A DNA stretch of 64,000 bases from Extibacter muris (GCF_004345005.1 NZ_SMMX01000005.1:124001-188000); one strand, 5' to 3'. Shown: positions 1 through 8,783, numbered from the stretch's first letter. A program made the numbers and translations. Notes: a model not told the origin generated them from the letters alone.

Positions 1-690
1 CATGCAGTAGCAATGATGTTTGCGCTTTCCAAGAATCTCGTAGAGGCGCAGTGGGAAATGTGCAGAGGCAACTGGGAGATCCGTGGAGCCAGGAAAGCAT
101 TCGAACTGGAAGGCAAGACTGTCGGAATCTTAGGACTTGGAGCAATCGGACGTGAGACAGCGAAGATCTGTGAAGGATGCGGAATGAAAGTGGCGGCTTA
201 TGACCCGTTCTTGTCCAAAGAAAAGGTGGAAGGATTCGGAGCAGAATATTATGAGAATTATGAAGATCTCTTAAAAGCAAGCGATGTGGTATCCATCCAT
301 GTACCACTTACAGATGAGACAAGAAATATGATCGCTAAGGAACAACTTTCCGAGATGAAAAAGACAGCACTTATCATTAACTGTAGCCGTGGCGGAATCA
401 TCAACGAAGTTGATTTGGTAGACGCATTAAAGGCAGGAGAGATCGCAGGGGCAGGAACAGACGTATTCTGTAATGAACCTCCGCAGACCGGTGATCCGCT
501 TATGAACTGCCCGAATCTGATCGTAAGTCCTCATTCGGCAGCACAGACAAGAGAAGCAGTAATCAAGATGGCTCAAATGTGCGTGAAAGGATGCCTGGCA
601 GTAGCAGAAGGTAAGAAATGGCCATTCGTAGCAGATAAGTCAGTATATGATCATGAAAAATGGAAAGATGCTGAATGGGCTGAGGTATAG
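1..690 (+). CDS. 2-hydroxyacid dehydrogenase (D-3-phosphoglycerate dehydrogenase type), 5' end outside window
   Basis: NAD-dependent D-isomer 2-hydroxyacid dehydrogenase. The frame is open from base 1, so the N-terminal part of the gene lies outside. Visible are the Rossmann motif GILGLGAIGRE, the catalytic arginine in NCSRGGIINE, the glutamate in CNEPP and the catalytic histidine in SPHSAAQT. This is the complete nucleotide-binding domain plus the return to the catalytic domain. The family reduces 2-keto acids or oxidises 2-hydroxy acids, and the exact substrate cannot be read from sequence. It lies 119 bases before an SLC13-type permease gene on the same strand, which suggests a shared organic-acid function (inference). 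Confidence 0.85.
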   Translation, partial: HAVAMMFALSKNLVEAQWEMCRGNWEIRGARKAFELEGKTVGILGLGAIGRETAKICEGCGMKVAAYDPFLSKEKVEGFGAEYYENYEDLLKASDVVSIHVPLTDETRNMIAKEQLSEMKKTALIINCSRGGIINEVDLVDALKAGEIAGAGTDVFCNEPPQTGDPLMNCPNLIVSPHSAAQTREAVIKMAQMCVKGCLAVAEGKKWPFVADKSVYDHEKWKDAEWAEV

Positions 691-809
691 AGATTAAGGA
701 GATTATGAGAATCGTAAAAATTCTGTAAATACAGGAGAGATGATAGAAGTAATTTTCAGGTTAGAAAAACAAGAGAGAAAAAATACGTGGGGAAACGGAG
801 AAGAAAACT

Positions 810-2138
810 ATGAGTTCAAGTATTATAGCAATTATAATTGCGGCAATCACAATTGTATTGTTCATGTGGAACAAACTTCCGATGAGTGCTGTAGCAATGG
901 GAAGTTCAGTAGCAATGGGAATTTTTATTCCCGAAATGGATCTGTCTGCAGTATATGCTGGATTCAGTGCACCAGGATGGGCAATGGTAGTCGGCATGTG
1001 TATCGTAAGTGCTGCGCTTTTTGAGACCGGTGTTGCACAGGATATCGGTGAAAAGATTGGAAATTCGTTTCTGGCAAAGACTGAACGTAGGTTTATCGTA
1101 ACAGTAAGTGCAGTATGCTGTCTGATGTCAGCATTCATGAGTAACAATGGAACCGTTGCTATTTGGATGCCATTGATTGCAGTTGTAGCAGCAGGATCAA
1201 GCGGACGTATCCGTTCTAAGATGGTCATCTTCCCGGCAGGTACAGCGGCCATCATCGGAGGTGCTTGTACATTGGTTGGTTCAACATCGCAGCTTGCAGC
1301 AAATGCGGTACTTCAGGGATATGAAGGATACAAAGACGGTATGGGAATGTTCGATATGACAAAGATCATGCTCCCGGCAGCCGTTGTACAGGTTGTTTTC
1401 TGGGGGACAATCGGATACACATTATTGAAGAAAGTTCTGAAACCAGAAAGCCCGGACTTCAATGAAGGAAATATGTATGCAGATGCGCCAGCAGTAGAAG
1501 AAAAAGCAGCAGAAGATCCGGTAGTTAAGCAAAAAGGTCATATCGCAGCATTTACAATGCTGCTTTGCATCTTCCTATTCGTAGCAAGTGGATTTGCGCC
1601 ATTTAATAAATGTTTTAACATCGGTGTTATCGGTATGTTAGGTGCAGCAATTGTTCTTGGAACCAGATGTATTTCGGTAAAAAAAGCATACTCGGATCTT
1701 CCTTGGGACGTACTGATTACAATCGGTGGTATCGGCGGACTTGGAACAGGTCTTGACGTATCTGGTGGCGGAGCCCTTATCGCTAACGGAGTGCTGAATC
1801 TCTTTGGTGGAAAGAATGCGTCTGTAGTTGTTCTTACAATCGTAATTGCAGTATTAACAAGTGTACTGACAAATTTTATGTCAAACAACGCAACAGCAGC
1901 TATGTTGAGTCCAATCGCCATCGCAATGGCACTGGGACTTGGAATCAGCCCTCTACCGTGGGTAATCGTAATTGCAGCTTGCTCCAACCTGGCAATTGCA
2001 ACATCGTACGGAACAGCTGTTAACATGCAGATCTTACCGGCAGGATATAAGTTCTCTGACTTCGTTAAAATCGGCGGACCACTGCTTATCATATTGATCG
2101 CAGTCGTAACTGTAAGTTCAGTTGCATTCCTCTTTTAA
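810..2138 (+). CDS. SLC13/DASS-type organic anion permease
   Basis: A 442-residue polytopic membrane protein with the two-fold repeat of the divalent anion:sodium symporter (SLC13) superfamily. The substrate/sodium loop signature SNN appears twice, near residues 111-113 (SNNGTVAIWMP) and 358-360 (SNNATAAMLSP), one per half, as expected. A charged linker rich in Glu and Ala near residues 218-240 separates the halves. Family members import dicarboxylates or other organic anions. The start has the purine-rich stretch GGAGAAGAAAACT just before it. It follows a hydroxyacid dehydrogenase gene and ends in a hairpin terminator, so the two probably form one transcription unit. Confidence 0.85.
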   Translation: MSSSIIAIIIAAITIVLFMWNKLPMSAVAMGSSVAMGIFIPEMDLSAVYAGFSAPGWAMVVGMCIVSAALFETGVAQDIGEKIGNSFLAKTERRFIVTVSAVCCLMSAFMSNNGTVAIWMPLIAVVAAGSSGRIRSKMVIFPAGTAAIIGGACTLVGSTSQLAANAVLQGYEGYKDGMGMFDMTKIMLPAAVVQVVFWGTIGYTLLKKVLKPESPDFNEGNMYADAPAVEEKAAEDPVVKQKGHIAAFTMLLCIFLFVASGFAPFNKCFNIGVIGMLGAAIVLGTRCISVKKAYSDLPWDVLITIGGIGGLGTGLDVSGGGALIANGVLNLFGGKNASVVVLTIVIAVLTSVLTNFMSNNATAAMLSPIAIAMALGLGISPLPWVIVIAACSNLAIATSYGTAVNMQILPAGYKFSDFVKIGGPLLIILIAVVTVSSVAFLF

Positions 2139-2160
2139 AAGTTGAATATGCCGCATGGTG

Positions 2161-2190
2161 GGAAGTATAGAATACGCTATACTTCCTGTT
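2161..2190 (+). terminator. Rho-independent terminator after the permease
   Basis: A perfect 10-bp inverted repeat (GGAAGTATAG / CTATACTTCC) with a 6-base loop starts 22 bases after the permease stop. The T-run after it is weak and interrupted. Confidence 0.65.
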
Positions 2191-2356
2191 GTGCGTTATT
2201 TTGCTATAATAGTAAACTTGCAGTTTCTTCCCCATGTAGCTGCAAAAGTATAAAATAATATTGGATTATATATAATCTGTTCACCTGTAATAAAAGATAA
2301 TGTTGCAAAAAAATTGAGGGAACAGAAGATAAAGTGTAAAAGAATGGAGAATGTGT

Positions 2357-3220
2357 ATGTCAATAAAATCGGAATATCAGGATTATTTGGAACGACAAGA
2401 AAAAATCAAAAGTAAAAGTACAGGAAAATTCTGGATAAATCAAGAGAGCCGTTATGTAAAACCATTTCAGATTTACGGAAATCTGTATTATGTCGGAGAC
2501 AGCTGGGTATGCGTACATATCGTAGATACGGGAGATGGCCTGCTTATGTTTGATGCAGGAAACTGTGGCGCTCAGGCAATGCTGATTCAGTCCATCTGGG
2601 AAATGGGATTTAATCCGGCAGATGTAAAATGGATCATTCTTTCCCACGGCCATGCGGATCATTTTGGAGCGGTCAATTTCTTTAAAAATATGTTCGGCAC
2701 GAAAATATATATGGGCGAACCAGATGTGAAAGCCTTTCACGAACGTCCGGAACTTGCATTGGTACAGGAAAGTGGAAACTGCATGGATACATTATTTGAT
2801 GCCGACGTTGCAATCAAAGAGGGAGATGTTCTGACATTTGGCAACACTACCATTGAATTCCTTTTGGTACCAGGACATACAAAAGGCTGCATTGCATGTT
2901 TCTTTGATGTAACGAATGGTAGAGAAAAAAAGCGTGTCGGTTATTACGGTGGATTTGGCTTTAATACCCTGCAGACTGATTATCTGAAACAAATCGGCGA
3001 TACCACATTCGAGGCAAGGAAAGAATATTTGAATTCCCTTGAAAAAGTCCGCAATCAAAAAGTAGACCTCTTCATGGGAAACCATACAGATAACGTAGAT
3101 TTACTGAATAAACGACAGTATATGTTGGAACATCCCGGAGAAAATCCATTTCTTGATGGCGAGGCATGGAAGAAATACCTGGACGGAAAGAAAAAGCAGT
3201 TAATGGAATTTTTGTTGTAG
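2357..3220 (+). CDS. MBL-fold metallo-hydrolase
   Basis: Metallo-beta-lactamase-fold hydrolase of 287 residues. The metal-binding signature HGHADH is at residues 97-102, and a later GHTKG supplies the third histidine; a C-terminal MGNHTDN resembles the last metal ligand region. The ATG six bases upstream (2351) touches the ribosome binding site GGAG, so the second ATG, seven bases after GGAG, is the better start. No signal peptide is seen, so the protein is probably cytoplasmic. Substrate unknown: the family includes lactonases, glyoxalase II and arylsulfatases. It is the last intact gene before the integrated element. Confidence 0.8.
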   Translation: MSIKSEYQDYLERQEKIKSKSTGKFWINQESRYVKPFQIYGNLYYVGDSWVCVHIVDTGDGLLMFDAGNCGAQAMLIQSIWEMGFNPADVKWIILSHGHADHFGAVNFFKNMFGTKIYMGEPDVKAFHERPELALVQESGNCMDTLFDADVAIKEGDVLTFGNTTIEFLLVPGHTKGCIACFFDVTNGREKKRVGYYGGFGFNTLQTDYLKQIGDTTFEARKEYLNSLEKVRNQKVDLFMGNHTDNVDLLNKRQYMLEHPGENPFLDGEAWKKYLDGKKKQLMEFLL

Positions 3221-3240
3221 GTAATCCGATCAGCCGTTAG

Positions 3241-3446
3241 ATTACGAAAGATAATGATTTTAAGATGGAACCGGATTGTAATACGTATCATGCAGATGAA
3301 GTTCCCGTATAGACACTACGGAATTATATGATGAAATTGAAGCGGTTGAGAACAGCATAGAAGAAGTGAAGATCAGAATGCTGAATATTCAACAGCAGAA
3401 GATTTCGGAGGATAATGTCTATCAATTTCTGCTATATTTATGCTAA
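3241..3446 (+). pseudogene. C-terminal remnant of a large serine recombinase
   Basis: Two frames together read as the end of a large serine recombinase of the Tn4451/TnpX group. An upstream piece ends in HADEVPV and a shifted piece reads TELYDEIEAVENSIEEVKI then QQKISEDNVYQFLLYL. In that family this coiled segment precedes a DKLYDKF motif. Here AAACTATAC (KLY) is still present at 3456-3464, after a short insertion that adds a stop. The catalytic domain is absent. I read this as the scar of an older mobile element into which the present ICE was inserted. The assignment rests on remembered family sequence and the frame is broken. Confidence 0.55.
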
Positions 3447-3487
3447 ATCAAACTATACTTTTTGACTATCTCTTTATAAGTTCTTAT

Positions 3488-3524
3488 ATGCCGGTATAGC
3501 CTGTATTTACAGGCTTTCCGGCAT
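3488..3524. repeat. Strong hairpin between int and the left edge of the ICE
   Basis: A nested inverted repeat: outer arms ATGCCGG / CCGGCAT, inner arms AGCCTG / CAGGCT. It lies between the integrase stop and the presumed left end. It may terminate int transcription on the minus strand, or be part of the integrase-binding end. Confidence 0.5.
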
Positions 3525-3619
3525 TTATCATATCGGAAGATGTTCTCAAATATTCTTATATCCCCTCATGTTTCTGCGTTCAAAGGTAGTAGAAAGAGTA
3601 GTAAAACCTCTATTTACTA

Positions 3620-4570
3620 CTACGCAATCAGCCGTTCCATTTCCGCTAATGCACTGTCAGAAGTGGCATGAGCATAATAGTTCAACGTCATGTTGATGTT
3701 GGAATGTCCCATGATATACTGTAATGCTTTCGGGTTCATTCCGGCGTTTGCTAAATTGGTACAGAACGTATGACGTAAGGTGTGTGGCGTTGTCACGTTC
3801 GGTAATGCTTCCTCATGGCACTTGTTGTATTTCTTCACAAGCCCCCGGAACATACTTTCATAGTTTGCCGCCACTTTTGGCAAGCCGTTACGGTTAAGGA
3901 AAAGGAATTTACCGTAACCGTCAATAATGATAGGCTTTGCCCGTCCTCTGTTTTTCAGCACTCGCTCGAACGCTTCATATACCTTTGTACTCATGCGAAG
4001 CTGCCTGATACCGCTTTTTATTTTCGGCGTTTCAATGTGATAACCAATTCCCGATACTTTTAAAAGTTGGTGGTCTATGTTGATTAGCCTGTTCTCAAAG
4101 TCAATATCATTTTCAGTCAGCCCGCAAAGTTCAGAAATGCGAAGCCCTGTTCCTAACAGTATGATAATCTCGTCATAATACTTCTGATAGACAACATCAT
4201 TCTGCAAAAAGGACAGGAAAGACGCTTCCTGTGTGGGGGATAAGGGAACCTTTGGTTCGGTGTTATCTTCTAACACTGTGTTCAACTGGAAGTCAAACGG
4301 ATTTTTCCGAATACAATCATCCTGTATGGCTGTGTAAAAGGCAGCTTTCAGAGAACGCTTGTGGTTGTTGATGGTCTTGAAAGAGTAGCCTTTTTCTTTC
4401 ATACGCAAAGCCCATTCTTTCGCGTCGGACAGCTTCACGTTTTCAATACTGCAAGCTCCAAGACTATCTTCTTCCAATATCCGCATAAGCTGTTTGCGTC
4501 CCTGTTTGGTGCCATGCCGTACATTCGCCCGGTGTCGTATCTGCTTCGCGTAGAGCTGGCAGACAGTCAT
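3620..4570 (-). CDS. int: Tn916-type tyrosine integrase, core-binding and catalytic part (split from its N-terminus)
   Basis: Site-specific tyrosine recombinase that excises and integrates the element. Catalytic residues are present: Arg in GTGLRISELCGL, His-x-x-Arg in HTLRHTFC, and the second His and nucleophile Tyr in MGHSNINMTLNYYAHA. The ORF starts at ATG directly after an in-frame TAA that closes the upstream 80-residue ORF. Both ORFs are the same frame with nothing between them, so together they are one 397-residue Tn916-type Int whose lysine codon AAA became TAA (GK-stop-MTVCQ against GKKMTLCQ in Tn916). This part alone lacks the arm-type DNA-binding domain. Reinitiation at the ATG could yield a split protein. 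Confidence 0.85.
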   Translation of the reverse strand: MTVCQLYAKQIRHRANVRHGTKQGRKQLMRILEEDSLGACSIENVKLSDAKEWALRMKEKGYSFKTINNHKRSLKAAFYTAIQDDCIRKNPFDFQLNTVLEDNTEPKVPLSPTQEASFLSFLQNDVVYQKYYDEIIILLGTGLRISELCGLTENDIDFENRLINIDHQLLKVSGIGYHIETPKIKSGIRQLRMSTKVYEAFERVLKNRGRAKPIIIDGYGKFLFLNRNGLPKVAANYESMFRGLVKKYNKCHEEALPNVTTPHTLRHTFCTNLANAGMNPKALQYIMGHSNINMTLNYYAHATSDSALAEMERLIA

Positions 4571-4813
4571 TTACTTTCCTATGGGGTCGATACCGTCGTC
4601 AAGGTCTTTCTGAATTTCTTTTTCCTTTTCCCGGAGTGAAATATCGTCCCGCTTTCCTGCCGGGGTTTTGTCCGTGGGTACTAACTTCCAAGCATAAACA
4701 AATTGCGGCTTTCCAAAGGTATCAGTATATTTGTAAGCATATCTTCCGTCTTCTCTCTGGCTTTCTCCTGTCCGTAAGATACGGTTTTTGTTATCTCGTC
4801 TTTTTTCCGACAT
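4571..4813 (-). CDS. int: N-terminal arm-binding domain of the Tn916-type integrase (ends at a nonsense codon)
   Basis: An 80-residue ORF matching the first domain of Tn916 Int, the small three-stranded-sheet domain that binds the DR2 arm sites. It begins MSEKRRDNKNRILRTGES and ends DDGIDPIGK, then TAA. The next codon in the same frame is the ATG of the catalytic part, so a single base change split the gene. Its start lies 5' of all other int sequence. Alone it could still bind the element ends and might compete with any full-length integrase. Functional consequences are inference. Confidence 0.8.
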   Translation of the reverse strand: MSEKRRDNKNRILRTGESQREDGRYAYKYTDTFGKPQFVYAWKLVPTDKTPAGKRDDISLREKEKEIQKDLDDGIDPIGK

Positions 4814-4892
4814 CTCTCGTCATGCTCCTTTCATGACGGAAAAAGCCTTGATATGCCTACATCTATTATAGCATATTCAAGGAAAAATTACA

Positions 4893-5031
4893 TCATATTA
4901 CGTCCAAAGTATCTATGATTTTTTCAAACTGTTTCCGCTTGATTTGTATACGGTTCCCATTCATAATTACCCAACCTGCGGTGGGGTTTTCCTCTGCCAG
5001 TTTGCGGAGTTTGTTCTCTCCAAAGCGGAAA
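4893..5031 (-). pseudogene. xis: Excisionase (xis) remnant, N-terminus lost
   Basis: The minus strand reads [15 protein letters not shown] then [20 protein letters not shown] and ends DTLDVI-stop. This is the C-terminal two thirds of the Tn916-type Xis, a small winged-helix protein that bends the element ends for excision. The sequence before the phenylalanine diverges (a proline-rich frame without a start), so the first recognition part and start codon are gone. With the split int this argues that the element can no longer excise by itself. Confidence 0.75.
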
Positions 5032-5053
5032 GGGGGACGCTTCGCCTATGCCC

Positions 5054-5170
5054 TTAGTAGTCTGCCTTGAAGTTCAGGACAGCCCGCATGAGTTTGGCTT
5101 GCAGCCGTTGGCGTAAGTCCTCGTCTATGCCCCAATAGGTATTACCGTTTTCGTCACGGATTCGTCCCAT
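5054..5170 (-). CDS. Small ORF between the sigma gene and xis
   Basis: A 38-residue ORF beginning MGRIRDENGNTYWGIDEDL and ending NFKADY. It overlaps the decayed 3' end of the sigma gene and precedes the xis remnant. I do not recognise it. The composition looks like real coding sequence, but it may be the tail or head of a gene cut by the same deletion that removed the start of xis. No convincing ribosome binding site is visible. Confidence 0.35.
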   Translation of the reverse strand: MGRIRDENGNTYWGIDEDLRQRLQAKLMRAVLNFKADY

Positions 5171-5198
5171 TCATCAGCACGTTACTCCAAATATCGTT

Positions 5199-5594
5199 TT
5201 AGCAGTCAAAAGAGCTTGTCCGGCGGTACTGTACTGTGCTGCGGGGTATCTTCATTGCTTCCGCAATCTCAACGTCGGTCATGTTGAAAAAATAGTACAG
5301 CAACACGGCTTGCCGTTTATCCTCCGGCAAGGAGTGCAGGGCTTCGGCAAGCAGCTTCGCGGTTATCTTCAAATCTCCCACGCAAAAGGCTTCTTCTTTA
5401 TCCTCGTTGACAAAATACTTGTCCACGGTATAAAGCTGCTTTTCCTCATGCGGGGTAAGGTCTGAAAAGGTCACTTCGCGGCGATGCCGACGTTTGCGTT
5501 CCCGGCTTGCGTCAATTAGTTCATTGCGTAACGTGCGCTTGCAGTACGCATTAAACTCGCACCGGGTCTGCCATTCAAACCGAGCAGGGTTCAT
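5199..5594 (-). CDS. Tn916 Orf7-like sigma factor, C-terminus frameshifted
   Basis: Sigma-70-family regulator of the ICE (region 4 helix-turn-helix MTDVEIAEAMKIPRSTVQYR). I start it at the ATG preceded by AAAGGGGGTGAGAAC; the open frame extends further upstream but without coding character. After RRTSSF the family continues ELLKRYLEE. The sequence shows exactly this (CTG CTA AAA CGA TAT TTG GAG), but one A is missing, which shifts the frame to a quick stop. A second defect, TAA in place of the next Glu codon, follows before ADEWDE at about 5161. So the last 15 or so residues are lost. In Tn916 the homologue drives expression near int/xis. Confidence 0.75.
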   Translation of the reverse strand: MNPARFEWQTRCEFNAYCKRTLRNELIDASRERKRRHRREVTFSDLTPHEEKQLYTVDKYFVNEDKEEAFCVGDLKITAKLLAEALHSLPEDKRQAVLLYYFFNMTDVEIAEAMKIPRSTVQYRRTSSFDC

Positions 5595-5806
5595 GTTCTC
5601 ACCCCCTTTCCAATCCGGGGGGCGGAGTAGTGTTATCCCCTTTCGGCAGCCCTCCACGACAGCGGCGGGAATATGCCAAAGAAAACAGCAAACTTTTTCA
5701 AAAAAGTTTTGTCGGTTTATGTCGATACAAAAATAACACGGCAGCACCTCCTTGATACCGCCGTGTCCTACTGGCTATCCCTTAGTCGCCATCTTTTGAT
5801 AGTTAT

Positions 5807-7705
5807 TTAGTTCATGTTCACCCATTCTAAAATTTCGTTCTTGACTTCATCTAAAATGTTCTGCCCGGTCACACTGTCCTCATTCTGACCTATTAAAGTG
5901 CAGTTTAGCGTACACACGTTTTGAAATGTGCTTACAGATAATTGAAAATCAGGTGGTAATCGGTACGTCCCCGTTGTATAGCAGCTTTTAATTTTGCAGC
6001 CCTCAAAGAACAGTTTTGTATGATCTATTCTTCCGAAGTTCGTATAAGAAACAGGGAATAATTGGTAAGTCCATTTAATAATCTGTGCCATAACAGGGTG
6101 CGGTATTTTGTGAAACACATAGTCTAACGGGCGTATACCGACAAAACAACGATAACGTGATTTTTGCAGTTGCATTTCTATATGAACTTGCAATAAGGTT
6201 TCGTGGAAAGAGTGCTGCGGCTTAATTTCAACAACTATCTTTCTATAAATTCCCGTCATGTTTGCTATGCTCAATTTATCCGACATAGACGAAAATCCAC
6301 GCAAGTCTGCCGGACAGGGAATAACAATGGTCTGTATCTTATGCAAACGGGATATTACACGTGCATAAGCTGTAATAAATATGTCATTGAGTGTTACATT
6401 TTGTTTTTTACTTTTGCTGTAAAGAGCTGAAAAGTCTTTAGGGCAAATACGGCTACACAAACAGAAATACAGTTTCCCGTCGCTGTCCGCCCTTAAAGGT
6501 GGAACGGTAATGTGCCGTTGTCGCCATGTCTGTTCCGTTGGTCGCCCAATATGGATATTCCTCAAAACAGGCGAAATATCTCTGCTATTCTCCAATGGAA
6601 AAGAGGGGGTCTGTCCGTTATAAAGGGAAGCCAACAAGTATAGATATTGCAAAAACCCCTCGCCGTCAGTCAGAATGTGGCTCATGCCGATTGTTATTTC
6701 ATTTTCATCACCATTCATCACAATTTGAAGCTGCGGTTTTTTGCCTAAATCCCATTGTAGCAGGACAGAGGCGCGGCTAATGGTATCGTCCACGGTAAAG
6801 CCTTTATCAATAAAGCGTCCTCTTGTAAAATCGTAGGTGTAGAGGATTTCCGGCACATATTGACAGGATCGGGCGATAGCAGACCGCAAACGGCTTATAT
6901 CTAAATTTCCCTCAACTTCCATGTGGCAATACATAAGAGGATATACCTTGTGTCCGTGTGCTGCTTCGACAAAATCCAAGCTCTCACATTTTGCTGTTAG
7001 CCTTTTCTCTTTGTTTGCCCTGCTTTGACAGAAACGGATTACTCGTTCCTTAAAACCAATCCCAACTATCCCGATGATTCCCGTGACTAAAAATACAATC
7101 AGAGAAATTTTCCATTCCCCCTGTCTCATAGTTGAGCCAATAATTGTTGAGGAAAGGACAGAGGGAATACGGGCAAACGTGGATATGCCTATAAATTTCC
7201 AAACACTCATATCTGTTACGCCGACAATGTAAGTAAGCATATCTTTGGGCGTTCCGGGTATTAAAAACAGAATGAACGTCACCATTGAACATTTCCGGCT
7301 GTCTTGCAGCCATTTCCACCCCTGCACTTTTTCCTTGCTGAACAAGCTATATAGAAGCGGCTTTCCGTACCGTTTGGATAGGGCAAATATAATTGTTGAA
7401 GCTATCACACACCCGGACAAGCAGATAAGAAGCCCGCCCACCGTTCCATATAACGCGCCAGAAAAAATCTCTACCGGCTCACCGGGGATAAAGGCAATAA
7501 CAACTTGTAAAATCTGAATACCCAATACTACAAGGAAGCCCATAACCCCCATTTTTTCTAATAATGCTTCTATGTCATTCTGAGATTGAGGGTCGGACAG
7601 GCGTTCAATATAGGGAAATAGTGCAATGGTTATTCCTACAATAAGCCCTACAAATAAAATGCAATAAACAATCACTCGCTTACGAGTTTTCTTCTTCATA
7701 CGCAT
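5807..7705 (-). CDS. VTT-domain membrane protein fused to a condensation/acyltransferase-like domain
   Basis: A 632-residue two-part protein. Residues 1 to about 225 form a VTT (DedA/TVP38-type) membrane domain with several hydrophobic helices and the loops AFIPGEPVEIFSG and LIPGTPKDMLTY typical of TVP38 proteins, which act in lipid scrambling or transport. Residues about 240-630 resemble the condensation / alcohol-acetyltransferase superfamily, with the active-site pattern HxxxDG in MSHILTDGEGFLQ. The start may be the ATG two codons later (spacing from GGAG is better). It overlaps the previous gene by 26 bases and ends the TetR-controlled operon. An acyl transfer to a lipid or wall compound at the membrane is inference; I know no characterised homologue with this fusion. 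Confidence 0.7.
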   Translation of the reverse strand: MRMKKKTRKRVIVYCILFVGLIVGITIALFPYIERLSDPQSQNDIEALLEKMGVMGFLVVLGIQILQVVIAFIPGEPVEIFSGALYGTVGGLLICLSGCVIASTIIFALSKRYGKPLLYSLFSKEKVQGWKWLQDSRKCSMVTFILFLIPGTPKDMLTYIVGVTDMSVWKFIGISTFARIPSVLSSTIIGSTMRQGEWKISLIVFLVTGIIGIVGIGFKERVIRFCQSRANKEKRLTAKCESLDFVEAAHGHKVYPLMYCHMEVEGNLDISRLRSAIARSCQYVPEILYTYDFTRGRFIDKGFTVDDTISRASVLLQWDLGKKPQLQIVMNGDENEITIGMSHILTDGEGFLQYLYLLASLYNGQTPSFPLENSRDISPVLRNIHIGRPTEQTWRQRHITVPPLRADSDGKLYFCLCSRICPKDFSALYSKSKKQNVTLNDIFITAYARVISRLHKIQTIVIPCPADLRGFSSMSDKLSIANMTGIYRKIVVEIKPQHSFHETLLQVHIEMQLQKSRYRCFVGIRPLDYVFHKIPHPVMAQIIKWTYQLFPVSYTNFGRIDHTKLFFEGCKIKSCYTTGTYRLPPDFQLSVSTFQNVCTLNCTLIGQNEDSVTGQNILDEVKNEILEWVNMN

Positions 7706-8783
7706 TATCTCCGTTATCTAAAACAATCCTGTCTACAAATTGCAGCTTTCGGTAATAGTCAAGCTCTATAAAATCTGTTGGTCTGACGCGGGCGGCTTTC
7801 TGTTCAAAATAATTCAGCCCTGCAATTTCCAACATGGTATATGTGAATTGTGAACAGAACATAATATTGGGTTTCCGCGAGAATTTGAATACCAATCCAA
7901 TTAAGTTATAGGCGCTTCCCTCGTTATTTATTTCCTGTACCTTGTTAAGCATGGTTTTTTTCTGCTGACGGGTCGCCGGAAGTTGATAAAGCATAATTGA
8001 CGCGCCTGTTTTCTCTGTCAGATGTTCAAGCAGTTCAGGGTTAAGTCCGGGTGGCTTGATCTTTTCGCCGCCGTTATAGCTGATAATCGTCTGCAAATCT
8101 CTGTCAAAAGAAAGTGACACATGGTTAAATAGCCTGTTGGTAAACAGTCCGATTACTTCACTTGACGCACTTTTTGTCTGTGTAATGACAAGATAAATAA
8201 AGCCGTCGTTAAAACTTTCAGCAGCTTTTTGAAAATACTCTGCTGTAAGGCTTCCGTTGTTGATGTAAGAAAATGAGCTGTGGCGCGGCAAGTCATGTAA
8301 AATTTCCTGCAAATGCGCTTTAGACAATACCTGTCCTGTACTTTTCAGCTTTTCAATTTTAGAAGCTATTTCATTTTTGTTACTCATCAGTTCAGAATAG
8401 GTCAGTGCCGGATATTCACCTAATACGCAAAAGGGAAAACCATTGCGCCTGTAAAAGAATATCTGCTTAATAATAATGGGAATAAAGATAAACAGTATTC
8501 CAAGTAATCGGCATAAACAGCCAATTATACCGTTGTTCTCAAACAAACTGCGTAATACTAAGGTATTGAAAAGTATCTGTACTACCATAACAAGTGCATA
8601 TATAATAATCTGCACTATTTTTTCCAAAATTGTTGAAGCCGAAAAGAGAGCGTAAAAGAGCAGAAACACAAAGGAAAAAATGTATGCAAGGTTATATTCG
8701 GTGTAGCCGCCGCCAAAATAAAACGCGATACAGGCTAAAATGACTACACCTAATATCAATATGGGAAAAAGACGCTGTTTCAT
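7680..8783 (-). CDS. Membrane-anchored permuted papain-like (NlpC/P60-related, YiiX-type) protein
   Basis: 367 residues. The first about 115 contain four hydrophobic segments. The rest is soluble, and I read it as a permuted NlpC/P60 fold: a histidine in NHVSLSFDRDLQTI with the typical following strand, and a candidate nucleophile cysteine late in the chain (IMFCSQFTYTMLEIAG). In circularly permuted members (YiiX type) the His comes before the Cys, as here. Such enzymes cleave peptide, amide or ester bonds in wall or lipid-linked substrates. The gene overlaps the lipoprotein gene by four bases (ATGA), so the two are translationally coupled. The substrate is unknown and the fold assignment is from motifs only. 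Confidence 0.6.
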   Translation of the reverse strand: MKQRLFPILILGVVILACIAFYFGGGYTEYNLAYIFSFVFLLFYALFSASTILEKIVQIIIYALVMVVQILFNTLVLRSLFENNGIIGCLCRLLGILFIFIPIIIKQIFFYRRNGFPFCVLGEYPALTYSELMSNKNEIASKIEKLKSTGQVLSKAHLQEILHDLPRHSSFSYINNGSLTAEYFQKAAESFNDGFIYLVITQTKSASSEVIGLFTNRLFNHVSLSFDRDLQTIISYNGGEKIKPPGLNPELLEHLTEKTGASIMLYQLPATRQQKKTMLNKVQEINNEGSAYNLIGLVFKFSRKPNIMFCSQFTYTMLEIAGLNYFEQKAARVRPTDFIELDYYRKLQFVDRIVLDNGDNAYEEENS

